Source: Maratus speciosus
Taxonomy: Eukaryota; Arthropoda; Arachnida; Araneae; Salticidae
Reading direction: 5' to 3'
Length of the DNA: 64,000 nucleotides
NCBI GenBank assembly: GCA_963932465.1
Contig: OZ010788.1
Location: 200,634,559 to 200,698,558, forward strand
Shown here: positions 23,611-35,243 of the stretch, in pieces
Layout of the letters: each line of letters begins with the position of its first letter
How positions within the stretch are numbered: position 1 is the first letter of the stretch
The notes under the pieces: model-generated
The model's database searches: none
What the model was told of the DNA's origin: nothing
Seen by the model: the letters and a program-made list of their open reading frames with translations, nothing else
Program-made: the position numbers and the translations under genes

Positions 23611-26600
23611 GGTCAAAATGACCGCTCAAGGTCCATCTAGTACTAAATTGACGCTTGATTTTTTCTTTCTTGTTTTAAGATTGTCCCAATTATCCAGATT
23701 GCATCCAGAACAGGAATGTTCTGTTAATCGGAATTTCCCAACGTTTTTATCCCATAGAAGGTTCCATTTTAAATGGGAGCATTAAAATATCCATAGCTGC
23801 CAACTATTGCGGAATTTCGCTTTTGCTACATTTCAAGAGTAAAACTTACCTTTTTTAATCTCAGGAAATCTAATAAGGCAAATTTTATTGGCAAAATATA
23901 GTGGTAGTAAAAATCTGCAATAGCATACATATCACAAAACTTTAACCGCTCACTATCCATCTAATATTAAATTGACCCATGATTTTTCTTTCTTGTTTTA
24001 AGATTCTCCCAGTTATCCAGATTGCATCCAGAACAGGATAGGCCTGATAATTGGAACTTCCCAATGTATTCATTCTATACAAGGTACCATTTTAAATGGA
24101 AGCATTAACAATTCCATAGCTGCCAACTCTTGCGTATTTTCGCTTTTGCTATATTTCAAACGTATATCTTAGCTTTTTCAATCTCAGGAAATCTAATAAG
24201 GCAAATTTTATAGGCAAAATATAGTGGTAGTAAAAATCCGTAATTGCATACATATCACAAAGCTTTAACCGCTCAAGGTCCATCTAGTATTAAATTGACG
24301 CTTGATTTTTCTTCCTTATTTTAAGATTGTCCCAATTATCCACATTGCATCCAGAACAGGATAGTCCTGATAATTGGAATCTCCCATTGTTTTTATCTCA
24401 TAGAAGGTACCATTTTAAATGGGAGCATTAACGTATCCATAGCTGCCAACTATTTTCGCTTTTGCTATATTTCAAATTTAAAACTTACCTTTTTAATCTC
24501 AGGAAATCTAATAAGGCAAATTTTATTGGCAAAATATAGTGGTAGTAAAAATCCGTAATTGCATACAGATCACAAAACTTTAACCGTTCAAAGTCCATCT
24601 AGTATTAAATTGACGCTTGATTTTTCTTCCTTATTTTAAGATTGTCCCAATTATCCAGATTGCATCCAGAACAGGATAGTCCTGATAATTGGAATCTCCC
24701 ATTGTTTTTATCTCATAGAAGGTACCATTTTAAATGGGAGCATTAACGTATCCATAGCTGCCAACTATTTTCGCATTTGCTAATTTCAAAATTAAAACTT
24801 ACCTTTTTAATCTCAGGAAATCTAATAAGACAAATTTTATTGGCAAAATATAGTGGTAGTAAAAATCCGTAATAGCATACATATCACAAAACTTAAACCG
24901 TTCAAGGTCCATCTAGTATTAAACTGACGCTTGATTTTTCTTTCTTGTTTTAAGATTGTCCCAATTATCCAGATTGCATCCAGAACAGGATAGTCCTGAT
25001 AATTGGAATCTCCCAATGTTTTTATCTCATAGAAAGTACCATTTTAAATGGGAGCATTAACGTATACATGGCTGCCAACTATTTTCGCTTTTGCTATATT
25101 TCAAAATTAAAACTTACCTTTTTTAATTTCAGGAAATCTAATAAGGCAAATTTTATTGGCAAAATATAGTGGTTGTAAAAATCCGTAATAGCATACATAT
25201 CACAAAACTTTAACGGCTCAAGGTCCATCTAGTATTAAATTGACGCTTGATGTTTCTTTCTTGTTAGGTAGATTTCGTAGGAAATACTACCTATTGGGAT
25301 CATTCCTATGTTGGAATTTCTGAAACATTTTGCAGATCTACACCGATCATGACCCCTAGAACCCAAAACCACCCTCAGTAAAAATCTTTATCTATCTATC
25401 TATCTATCTATCTATGTATCTATCTACCTATCTATCTATCTCTATATATATATCACTTTCTTCTGGACACGATAACTTTCGTAATTCTGCTCCAATCTCT
25501 TCCAAACTGATACATAAAATCAATGGGCATAAAATCTCGGTCAAGTTCGTTAATGGGCAAAATCGGACCAAGGGGATGGAAATAGGGAGGGATTTTGTGA
25601 AAACAGAACCCCCCCCCCCCCCCCCCCGATAACTTCTCTATTTTTGTACATATCAAATCAGTTTAAAGTTTTTATTACATCTAAAAATAGGGCCAAAAAT
25701 TTATGTATCAAAGATTTTTTATAAAGTTAAAAATGAGCTCAAGGGAAGCAAAAAATAGGGTTTTTGGGAGAAAAAAAATTCATAACTTCGTCAATTCTCA
25801 AGATATCAAATCCAATTAATTTTATTATAAATCTCCTTAACATTATCTAAAACTTTTATATTCACAAGTTTTTGATAGGACCAATTCGTACCGGAAAAAA
25901 AATTAAAAACGAAAACAAAAAGGGGGTTTGAAGAAGAAAAAAATCCATAACTCCGTCAATTCAAAAGATATAAAATCCCCATGAATTTATCATATACCTT
26001 CTTAATATTGTCTACAACATCTATATAGACAAGTTTTGGATAGGACCAATTCTTACAGCAAAAACAAATTAAAAATACATAGCGGTTGAAGAAAAAAATC
26101 ATCTTAGTAAGGGTGTATTCAAATCCAAACTGCTTATTTTCTGACTCATTTTACAATTCATTTTTGCTCTCAAAGGCTTCCAATTGGTACGTTTTCTTAC
26201 TCAGAAACTATATAATGTACCGTAATGGTCGATTTTTTAATAGAGGCAGAATATATTTTTAAAAATGCTGTTAAAAAGGGCATTTTGAACCGAATTTACC
26301 GAAGCGGATTGTGTTGGGAAAATCATTGGATTAAGGATGCACTCAAATCCAAACTGCTTAATTTCTGACTCATTTTTAAATTCATTTATGCTTTCAAACG
26401 CATTTAATTGGTAGATACTCTTATTCAGAAACTATATAATGTACCATAATGATCGATTTTTTGATAGAGGCAGAATATATTTCAAAGAGTGATGTCAAAG
26501 CGGGCATTTTGAACAGAATTTCCCGAAGCGATTGCGTTAGAAACGAAAAATATTGTCCTTCTGAGAAGATAACTGTTTATATATTAAGTTTTAATTAATT

Positions 26601-27222
26601 GAACAAAAAATAAAAACACAGGTCGCTTATAAATCCCTTCAAAAATCACGTCAGCAAGTTTCATATTTTTTTAAATTAGAGATGAATCTGGAATTGTGCC
26701 AGAAAATTTCGAGTTGATGAGCATGGAAAAGTATTTTTTTGAATACCGCCCTAACATGACTCTGATAAAACAAGCTATTATATAAAAATGAAATAAAAAC
26801 TCGTCAAAAGCGGCCAGATAAAATTGTTAAAGTGGATTTACCACTAATCATGATTTAGTCTTTGTTTGTGAAATTAGTATATTTGACTTCGAAATCTACC
26901 TCTGCCTGTAGAGGTAGCCGCGCCTAACCGGCCGGCAGGGATTTTTTGGTTTTTTTTTAGATTGTCCCAATTATCCAGATTGCATCCAGAACAGGATAGT
27001 CATGATAATTGGAATTTCGCAATGTTTTTATCCCATAGAAGGTACCATTCTAAATGGGAACATTAACATATCTATAGCTGCCAACTATTGCGCATTTTCG
27101 CTTTTGCCATATTTCAAAAGTAAAACTTACCTTTTTTAATCTCAGGAAATTTAATAAGGCAAATTTTATTGGCAAAATATAGTGGTAGTAAAAATCCGTA
27201 ATAGCATACATATCACAAAACT
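23611..27222 (+). repeat. ~315-bp tandem array (six units), split by an insertion
   Basis: The phrase 'ccagttatccagattgcatcc' or 'ccaattatccagattgcatc' recurs with 'ccc' at 23695, 24008, 24331, 24646, 24960 and 26966. Periods are 313-323 once the 1.68-kb insertion at 25265-26947 is removed. Each unit runs 'ctttaaccgctcaaggtccatctag', 'aaattgacgcttgattttt', 'aacaggatagtcctgataat', 'tttaaatgggagcattaac', 'catagctgccaacta', 'atctaataaggcaaatttta'. The first unit begins after 'cggggtcaaaatgaccgctc'. The array stops at a TTAA now occupied by a piggyBac-type MITE. No frame is conserved. Confidence 0.92.
25265..26947 (+). mobile_element. Helentron-like (HINE) insertion
   Basis: The ends are exact because the element splits a tandem unit: 'tttcttgtt|' before and 't-rich|agattgtccc' after, i.e. 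inserted between Ts. The left end AGGTAGATTTCG (25266-25277) is an inverted copy of CGAAATCTACCT (26890-26901), which lies ~46 bp inside the right end, so the inverted repeats are asymmetric. The left end also folds (AGGTAG.../CTACCT 25287-25292), and the right has hairpin CTACCTC (26896-26902)/GAGGTAG (26911-26917). A (TCTA)n microsatellite is at 25388-25450. The interior holds a duplicated ~155-bp block and a duplicated ~234-bp block (26105 and 26338). This matches Helentron-associated elements: asymmetric IRs, TT target, 3' hairpin, microsatellite. Non-coding; a C run is at 25609-25627. Confidence 0.75.
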
Positions 27223-27752
27223 TTAACCCTTAAACGCGCGATTTTTTATTTTGTTTCGAAAAAATTATATATGATTCTTTGAAAGGTTTACTACACAGAA
27301 TGACGAAAATGACGAAAAAAATCAGAGGTATATTTTTCAAAAATGCGTCAATCTTTTCTTCTGTTGAACATCTGCAATACGAGTAAAAACTACTGTCGTG
27401 TAGCTTTTTTACGCTAAAATAATGCAAATTAGTAAATACTTTAATAATTATGTCTCCAAATACCTTATTTTTTTATAATTGTTTATTTTATAAAACTTAA
27501 CCTTTAACCTTTTAATTCCCATAATAGAATACGTTCTAGAAATTACGTAGTTCAGAGAATCTGACTTTACACCAGAAAGTTTCAATGGTTAATTTCGCTT
27601 TATTTAAATACGGAATGTCTGTTTTTTAATTAAGGCAAATATTGCTGCTTTAATTTTCTGGTGTGAATTAGGTATATGCGAATTGAAAAAAATCGATTAA
27701 ATTCAAGACAGTGTTGGTTGCATATATGCAAAGCTGCGCACTAAAGGGTTAA
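27223..27752. mobile_element. piggyBac-type TTAA MITE
   Basis: TTAACCCTTAAACGCGC at the left and GCGCACTAAAGGGTTAA at the right are inverted and each bounded by TTAA. The left TTAA is the TTAA of the 315-bp tandem unit ('actTTAAccg'), so the element sits exactly at an expected target. Length 530 bp with both TTAA. The sequence after the right TTAA is not tandem-unit sequence, so the array edge coincides with the insertion. Non-coding. Confidence 0.78.
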
Positions 27753-28984
27753 TCAATTTGTTTTTACCAGGAACAAGATGAGCTTACAGTATTCAGTTCG
27801 TTCAACAATTTTTGAATCAAGGTCAAATGACAAGGATCATATTTAATAAGATCCTAATGTCTTTGTCACACGGATAATTTTCGACTACGAACATAAGTAT
27901 CATATACACACAGCATTAAAAATAAAAGCCCTTCGAGACCATTTTCATTTTTAGGTGATAACGTCAGAGATGCTATTGAAAAATACGGTAACTTTAAAAA
28001 AAAAGCAAGAAGTGAAATTTTATTAGTCATTTTTGCTGTATACATCTCGACATCAGTGAAACGAGAGTTTTATTTTAAAACTGTAACCTTACTCTACACG
28101 GAAAGTTTTAATAAAAGCAAAGAGAAACAAACCTTATCTCATACATAATCTAGTTAAAATGATTGCTTAGTTCCTAATAAAATTAATTAAAATGTTTGTT
28201 TTTATCGGCATATTCTAATATGTTTTAGATAAGTAAACATGTAAGTGATCTAATAGCTCAAGGGAAGTTTACAAATTGTACAATTTGTACTAATTACATT
28301 TTGGAATTACCCGGTCGATAACAAGTTCCCAAGTTAATAGAATTTGATAAAAAGGAAAAGTTTAATATATGATTTTATTTTTTTTAATTGTACTCATTAA
28401 ATGTTGAAATACCTCTGAACAAAATCTAATTTATAAGTGTTTTTATTTATATTTCATGGCTATTAATTTTAACTTTATAAATTTCGAAATTCTATTTCAT
28501 TTCTAAAATAAAATTTTCTCCTTTCATATTTACTTATGCAACAGCTGTTGAATGGATACACAAACAACTTTTGAAAAATACTTTTATCAGAATTACCTAA
28601 AAAAGTTATTCTCACCCAGATCCTGATACAGTTATGTAACTAACGGATCCGTTTGAGATTTATAATTTAGATATCATAAAAAAAAATAAATTACTGATAG
28701 AATCTTTGGAAGGAGATTTAAGAGCGTGTTTATCACTAGTTCAACATTGTAAAGATAATATTCTAAAGAAATATAAATCGAACTTAGCTATCTCGTTAAA
28801 TATTGTATTAAAATAAACAGAAAAATTAATGTGTATAAATGTTTAAGGATTTTATTTTATTTTACTTTTTTGTACAAATTACAGCAAATTTTTTTGCTTC
28901 ATTATTATGTCGCGATGGAGCATTTTTTGTTCTTATATTAAAAATTCATATTATTTTCCACTAATTTTTTTCTCACCATAATTT
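27753..28984. other. No gene recognised
   Basis: AT-rich spacer without TIRs or coding motifs that I can see. The missing 5' part of the Tigger-like transposon downstream is not recognisable here. Confidence 0.45.
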
Positions 28985-30384
28985 AAGTATGGGGAAGTTT
29001 AGGCTCAAATGCAGGGTTGGCAAGTTCCTTGAATTAGGCCACCTAAATTTCAAAAAAAGTAATGGTTGGTTCGAAAATTTTAAACAACATTTCATTTTTG
29101 AAAATGTGTGATGAAAGTGCTTGCGTAGACGAGGAAGTGTGTGAAGAATTTGGGGAAAAATTAAGCTTGATCGTGAAGGATTACGATGGAAAAGATGTGT
29201 TTAATGCGGATGAAACTGGACTTTTTTTTTAAATGCACTCCAGATAAAACTATACATGTGAAGGGTGAAGAATGTCATGGAGGCAAGAGAAGTAAAGAGC
29301 GTGTCACTTTGTTGTTTTGTGCAAATATGAATGGAACAGAGAAATTAAAACCATTGATGATTGGAAAATCGAAAAATCCCAGTTGTTTCACAGGCATAAA
29401 ATCATTTCCTTTGGCTTATGAAGCTAACCGTAAAGCTTGGATGACATCTAACATTTTTTAAAGCTGGCTTAAAAATTTAAATAAAAATATGAAAACAGAA
29501 AAGCGCAAAATTGTGGTTTTCATCGATAACTGTGCGGTGCACAATACCATACCTGAAATAGAAAACGTAAAAATTGAATTTCTCCCCCAAACACTATCTC
29601 AAAACTTCAACCCCTTGATCAGGGCATCATTCAAAGTTTTAAAGTAAAGTATCGTCATCATGTGGTTAAAAAAAATGTTCTCCGAAATGGAAGGTGGCGT
29701 TTCACCATCTGGTGTTAATGTTCTAAAAGCTATGCGAATGGCTGACAAAGCATGGAACAATGTGTCTTCCTCTACCATAATAAATAGCTATAAAAAGGCT
29801 GGATTAATTAAAAATCACGAAAGTAGTCAGACAATAAACATCGATAATTCTGATGAAAACTGCACCAAAAATGATTGGAACAGATTGACAGGACTCATAA
29901 AACTCGATAACATGAAATTCAATGACTTTGTGGACGTAGATGATGCAGTAACAGTATGCGGTCAGTGGGACGACAATGATATCATCGATCAAATGAAAGC
30001 TTCGTGTGAAGCAGAAGAAGAGAACGAAGAAATTGGCGAATTACCACCAAATGTGACCAAAAAACAAGCACATTCTGCAGTGGACACTTTGAGGAGATCA
30101 ACCAAATATGTCAGAGGACACATTTAAAGCCATTGTTCACTTAGAAAGTGTAATAGATAAAATTCCATACTCATCTCTGATGCAAACAATAATTGAATCT
30201 TTTTTCAAATTATAATTGTTAAAAGTGTTTATTAGAATAAAAATGGATTACTTTTTAAAAAGTATGTAAAAAACTTTTATCTTTATTCTACTATTGACAA
30301 CATATGATTTTCGATAATTCAAATTTTCGATATTTCGAATTTTTTTGTCTTTTCCTTCAAGTTCGAGATATCGAGGTTCGACTG
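28985..30384 (+). mobile_element. pogo/Tigger-like transposon, 5'-truncated
   Basis: The coding remnant is followed by a right terminus 'gttcgagatatcgaggttcgactg' ending at 30384 and then TA, the usual pogo-type TIR (CAGTCGAACCTCGATATCTC in reverse) and target. I find no matching left terminus within 2 kb upstream, so the left part is lost. The A/T-rich 3' untranslated stretch is ~250 bp. Confidence 0.85.
28989..30127 (+). pseudogene. Tigger-like (DDE_1/CENP-B type) transposase remnant
   Basis: The first part (28989-29108) has 'LELGHLNFKKSNGWFENFKQHF', the end of the CENP-B-type DNA-binding region. The catalytic core follows: 'KDVFNADETGLFF' (first Asp), 'KCTPDKTIHVKGEECHGGKRSKERVTLLFCANMNG', 'IGKSKNPSCF', 'ANRKAWMTSNIF', 'KIVVFIDNCAVH' (second Asp) and 'NPLDQGIIQSFKVKYRHHVVKK' (third Asp). 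An acidic C-terminal tail ends at TAA 30125-30127. The first helices are missing. Breaks are a frame change near 29108, one extra T in the T run at 29222-29230, and a TAA after 'SNIF' (29459-29461). Known relatives excise and insert at TA. All three catalytic Asp remain, but the protein cannot be made. Confidence 0.95.
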
Positions 30385-30386
30385 TA

Positions 30387-30966
30387 TATATATACGAATA
30401 TTAACTAATTTGTATTTTAAAGATTGTTTGAAACATCTTTTAAAATTTTATTATTCATATAATTAATGAATATATATATATATATATATTTCTAATCCCG
30501 TATTTTTAAAAGAAACTTACGAGCAAGAGTGAATATTTAGTTATCAAGATATTATTTTTACAGATTAATTATCTGGTTTTAATGTGTCAGTGTCGCGCCG
30601 CCATATTCAGCTGATTACGTGCACTTGCAATTAGTAATCATTAACTTAGACGTTTCCGTTGGAGAAGATATCGTCAAATCTAAAATGAAACGTCCAGAAA
30701 ATTCTAATATTTTCAGAAACTTGTCCTTTCATAGTTCATTTCTCCAGGTTCTTTTTCCTTTTATTTTTCGGAGGAGGCGGAGATATTTTATTAAATTAAA
30801 TGTATTATTAATGTTTTTTAATTTATCTTCAAATAGCTATTGAGTTTCTACCTTTGCAGTTATTTTATTTCTCATTATTAAAACGGAGTAAATTAGCCTG
30901 TGTTTATAGTTCGTGTGATCTGGACAGGGGTTGACGAGTAATCTCGCAGGCTATAGAGTTGTGCAA

Positions 30967-30997
<31 letters not shown>

Positions 30998-31910
30998 AAT
31001 AAAACGCGAAAGTTTTTTCTCTGATTAATCAGCTGATGATTTTGATAACGCTGCTCTATTTACTTTGCATTATTGTAGCAAACAAATGTTCTTTGTCGAG
31101 ATTTTAATAAAAAAAATCCATGCTTGAAAATTATGTAAAAAGTTATAAAAAGTCACTACACTTTTCAAATAAATTTCATATGAGAGTACATTTTTTAATC
31201 TATTTGACGGCGTAAAACTTGAAATTGTGCGATATTAGAAGTGATCTATGAGTGAAGAAAGCAATAGTGCAGAACACACCATTACGTCATTATCGTTATG
31301 ACATCAGTGTACCGTACTATTTTTTTAGATGCATTTCTATTATTTCTCTTTCTATTACTTCTGCAGTACTCATGAAAGAGTAGAGCGTACGCTATAGGCA
31401 GAGGGTTACACGGAGACACGGTATACGGAATAAAAAATAAAAAAAATCCAGAATGTACACGTGTATACCATTATACATCCTCCACTACAGCCCTGTCTAA
31501 TATTAAGGGGGCTGGTCACTCAGCTTCCGATTTCCCCTCACTAATGTAAAGTCTACGGGCATTTGATGCATTCGTATATTTAAAATATGTCCTCGGGAAA
31601 TTAATATCTTAACTTCTATTTTTTTGTGTACATTTCCTAAAAGATGTATCCTTTTTTCTTAGTTCTCAAAATATATCTAAAGTATAAACTTAATTTTATA
31701 GGAAGTGTTAAAATCTTACTCACAGTTCGCCCGTTTTTAACACATAAAATATTAAATTCAGCATAGATTTTAGGAATATTTTGAAAACTAAGAAAACAAG
31801 TTGGAAATTGCTCGTCAAACGTGGCAAATGAGTTGCGTTCGTACTATAACTAGTTTATAATTATTTTTTACACCCCATATTGTACTAAATGTATATTTTT
31901 TTGCACTTTA
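30387..31910. other. No gene; microsatellites and a Helitron-related fragment
   Basis: (TA)n lies at 30473-30488 and (AAAT)n at 30963-31000, the latter possibly the tail of an old retroposon. At 31105-31240 the run 'atccatgcttgaaaattatg...tttcaaataaatttcata...aaattgtgcgat' matches the 17.49-17.61-kb part of the Helitron. At 31506 there is a lone 'ttaagggggctggtcactcag', like the left end of the 45.35-kb TTAA element but without a partner. No coding sequence recognised. Confidence 0.45.
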
Positions 31911-31912
31911 TA

Positions 31913-32875
31913 AGTGCATAGTCTGTAACATTATTAAAATGCACTTGCAATAATTATTTTCATATTCCCCGTAATGTAACGGAACACTTTTGACTGTCCC
32001 TGTAATTAAACTATACATCCGATTTTCATAAAATTTGAAATGGCGCGACAAAATTTTGCAACAATTATATATTTAAAATTTCACACCATTCGGAAGGCTT
32101 TAACATCATTTAAATGCACTTGCAATAATTTTTTCCCATTGGCCGTAATGTAACGGAAAACTTTTGACTGTCCCTGTAATTAAACTATACATGCGATTTT
32201 CATAAAATTTGAAATGGCTTGACAAAATTTTGCAACAATTGTGTATTTAAAATTTCAGACCATTCGGAAGGCTGTAACATCATTAAAATGCACTTGCAAT
32301 ATTTTTTCCCATTGGCCGTAATGTAAAGAAAAACTTTTGACTCTCCCTGTAATTAAACTATACATCCGATTTTCATAAAATTTGAAATGGCACAACAGAT
32401 TTTTGCAACAATTGTGTATTTAAAATTTCAGACCATTCGGAAGGCTGTAACATCATTAAAATGCACTTGCAATAATTTTTTCCCATTGGCTGTAATGTAA
32501 CGGAACACTTTTGACTGTCCCTGTAATTAAACTATACATGCGATTGTCATAAAATTTGAAATGGCTTGACAAAATTTTGCAACAATTGTGTATTTAAAAT
32601 TTCAGACCATTCGGAAGGCTGTAACATCATTAAAATGCACTTGCAATATTTTTTCCCATTGGCCGTAATGTAAAGAAAAACTTTTGACTCTCCCTGTAAT
32701 TAAACTATACATCCGATTTTCATAAAATTTGAAATGGCACAACAAATTTTTGCAACAATCATATATTTAAAATTTCAGACCATTCGGTTGGGTAGTTTTT
32801 GCTCTGTTATATGCGGACAGACGGACTGAACGACGACTATAGGTGCTACGTATTTATATAATTACGAACGCACCT
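31913..32875 (-). repeat. Five ~174-bp tandem units + (GTCY)n + hairpin (minus orientation)
   Basis: 'tgactstccctgtaattaaac' starts at 31991, 32165, 32338, 32512 and 32685, so periods are 173-174. Units alternate in detail: 1, 2 and 4 have 'cggaacac/cggaaaac', while 3 and 5 have 'aaagaaaaac', suggesting duplication of pairs. At the right lies the reversed microsatellite 'ggacagacggactgaac' (32813-32829). Beyond it is a hairpin of two stem blocks, AGGTGC/GCACCT and CGTA/TACG, at ~32840-32875. Read on the minus strand the order is hairpin, (GTCY)n, units, as at 14.95 and 57.8 kb, and the units are homologous to those loci. A small hairpin GCACTTTATAAGTGC sits at the far end (31902-31916). Confidence 0.82.
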
Positions 32876-33850
32876 AAAAAGAGACATCCTTTAAGAAGAG
32901 TACACAGAAAACAGATGTTAAAAATATGAATTTCAGGAGAAGATATTTTAAATATACGAATGCATCAAAAGTCCATATAACATTACGGAAGAAAATACGG
33001 AGCCTGAGGACGGCAGAAACTTCTGTTGTGGTAGAAATAGGACTTAGTCTCCATTTGTTCAGTTTTGCTTTTCTCTCTCATTTTTCTCTCCCCTTAGAGA
33101 GAGAGAAATCGCTAAATCTGTAACACTGAAACATTTTGCGATACTAAAATTTAGGCAGTTTTACGATTTTGTTCTTGTTTTATTAGTATTAAATGTATTT
33201 AGAAATCGATTTGCATGTTGAAACACTAATTAATCAAATGCTGTAAAAATACAAGCAAAATGTAAATTGATTGAACACAAGCCTTAATGCGTAACTCCGG
33301 TAACAAGCTCTCGTTCTTCCATCTCTCTAACCGCCCTTATTCGTTGCTGACCCTCGCTGACCCTCTACGTTTTCGGCGTGACCGGACTTCAGCGCGTTGA
33401 TGGCCACTTTACTGACATGCGCTTTAAAGCTTCCGTAAGTTGGAGTGCTTTTTACACTCGAGACTCAATATGTTATTGTCAAGAAAGGGGGTTGTACACA
33501 AATAAAATTGCTAAAATCAAAATATTATCTGAATTTCCATTAAAAAATTCTATATAAATAAAAACAACAGTAGCGCAGCAATTTAAAAATGATAGGGGTG
33601 GTAGGGGGGGGAGGGGGCTCAAATAGTTTCTAACACAGTATGCTCAAAATAACTGCGAAATTAAGAAAATTAATTAATGATAAACATTCTCATTAATAAG
33701 TAATTATGCAAATTAATTAATAATTAATTTTATTCATAATTAAAAATGTGTATGCGCATTATCCCAAAGTAAACATTAAGGAATAAATTAAATTTTACAA
33801 TTTTGTGAAATATGACAACAGAGTACGAAAGAAATATTTCGTTAATAGAA

Positions 33851-33892
<42 letters not shown>

Positions 33893-33911
33893 CGCTTACA
33901 ATTTTTTCCCA
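32876..33911. other. No gene recognised; A run
   Basis: A moderately GC-richer patch at 33280-33460 ('ttcggcgtgaccggacttcagcgcgttgatgg') has no open frame or RNA structure I can identify. G-rich tracts lie at 33595-33619 and a 38-A run at 33854-33891. Confidence 0.4.
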
Positions 33912-34331
33912 TTATAACACAAGATAAGTGCGTTTCACTGACATTACGTTCAACATGGATTCGGAATTTACTTGTATTTCTCGTTGGATGTTCATCAATG
34001 CAAGTCCAGAAAGTCGAGAATTAGACATAGTGGTTCTATGATACGTTTTTAATCGTCTAAGTGTAAAGAATATTCTTTCCGGAGTGGCTGTTAAATCTGG
34101 AAGCGTTGATAGAACTTTCAATAATATCTTGACGTTGGGGTAAACAACCGTATTACAACTTGATAAGGACTCTATTGCAGGTTTTTCTTTCTTGTTCTTT
34201 TTTCTTTGTTTGATGCCATCAGACAAAGAAAAAAGGGTTGAAAAATGCTGCTCAACCATTTTTAAAACCAAAATTCGATTTCTCGAGATATTCGAAAATT
34301 TTTTTTTATAAACAAAAGACTTGGTTTCCAA
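33912..34331 (-). pseudogene. hAT transposase C-terminal (dimerisation) fragment
   Basis: The 139-residue frame contains 'VVYPNVKILLKVLSTLPDLTATPERIFFTLRRLKTYHRTTMSNSRLSGLALMNIQREI', the hAT C-terminal dimerisation motif as in Tip100/ZMYM/P52rIPK-like proteins (consensus Y-P-N, L-P-T-A-E-R-F-S-x-L-R-R-L-K-x-x-x-R-x-T-M). No DDE region or zinc finger is present upstream, where an 18-G run (34341-34358) follows. It is therefore a fragment, cut at its N-terminus. Its presence shows that hAT enzymes of this lineage once existed in the genome, consistent with the hAT MITEs in this window. Confidence 0.9.
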
Positions 34332-34724
34332 TGAGCTGTAGGGGGGGGGGGGGGGGGGAGATGTTCTGGCAATTCAGCTGCAAAAGGCTAATATTGATTT
34401 GAATTAAATTCTGAACTTTTGTAAATATATTCAATTAGGTTCCCTCTATCAGACAGAAATGTTCAAAATTACATTTTAATATCTAAAAATAAAATTTGGG
34501 GGGTGGGGGGGAGGATATCAGGTCCTCTTTGAAAAAGTGTAAACAGCTAAAAAAAATTTAAACTAGGCAGATCATGTATATTATATATCAACTTTAAAGG
34601 ACGTTGTAAGATAAACCTTTACTGTCAACGTGTCTAAAAAAAAGCATTAAAAGTGAAAGTATTAGATTTATTTATACAAAAAACATAAAAATTAAGTAAG
34701 TACTTATGTACTCTACTATAGGTA
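34332..34724. other. G-rich tracts, no gene
   Basis: 18 G at 34341-34358, and a second interrupted G tract at 34498-34513. The rest is AT-rich and unassigned up to the BEL target site. Confidence 0.45.
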
Positions 34725-34729
34725 ATAAG
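34725..34729. repeat. BEL target-site duplication, left
   Basis: ATAAG, directly repeated at 40943-40947 on the other side of the element. Confidence 0.95.
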
Positions 34730-35035
34730 TGTTAAGAATAAAATAATAAGTTACTCAGTGACACCATTTTTAAGGAACTCTTCGCAGTGAACTGTATATT
34801 TCTTTATTTTAAAACAATAATTGTTAAGAGTGAAACAGTCTCTCTGGCCGTTTCCAAATCAAACAAAAATTCCATCCTTTCGATAACAACAACAACAAAA
34901 AAAAATTCAGTGTTTCCACTCACTAGTAACTAAATTACAATCTATCGTCAACACGCAGACGATTGGAATAATAAATAAAATTACGGCGCTGACACAGCGC
35001 CCTCGTACGAGAGATTTTAATTACGATCAGTAACA
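34730..35035 (-). repeat. BEL 3' LTR
   Basis: 306 bp. On the plus strand it starts TGTTAAG and ends CAGTAACA; on the coding strand it starts TGTTACTG and ends CTTAACA. It contains 'ggcgctgacacagcgcc' (stem GGCGCTG/CAGCGCC), an 'aacaacaacaac' tract and 'gtatatttctttatttta'. Differs from the 5' LTR only by 'gttaagagtg' versus 'gttgagtg'. Confidence 0.97.
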
Positions 35036-35243
35036 TACTCCCGACCGTTGAAACCTGCAGGTTTCAAAACTGCTCTAATATATAATATAAAATTACATAA
35101 TACTACATATAACAATGCAAAGATACAATTAATAACAAAGGAAAAATGGCTAAATTACTTTACATTTGAATACAATAAAACATACTATAGAAATTAAACA
35201 ACAAAATATATTCAAAATATACCAAATATATACATTAAAGAAA

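Noticed and set aside
31506..31540. Second TTAAGGGGGCT element
   Set aside because: Only a left-end-like match; no inverted partner found downstream.
33280..33460. Host exon or RNA gene in a GC-richer patch
   Set aside because: No open frame of note, no RNA secondary structure I could recognise.
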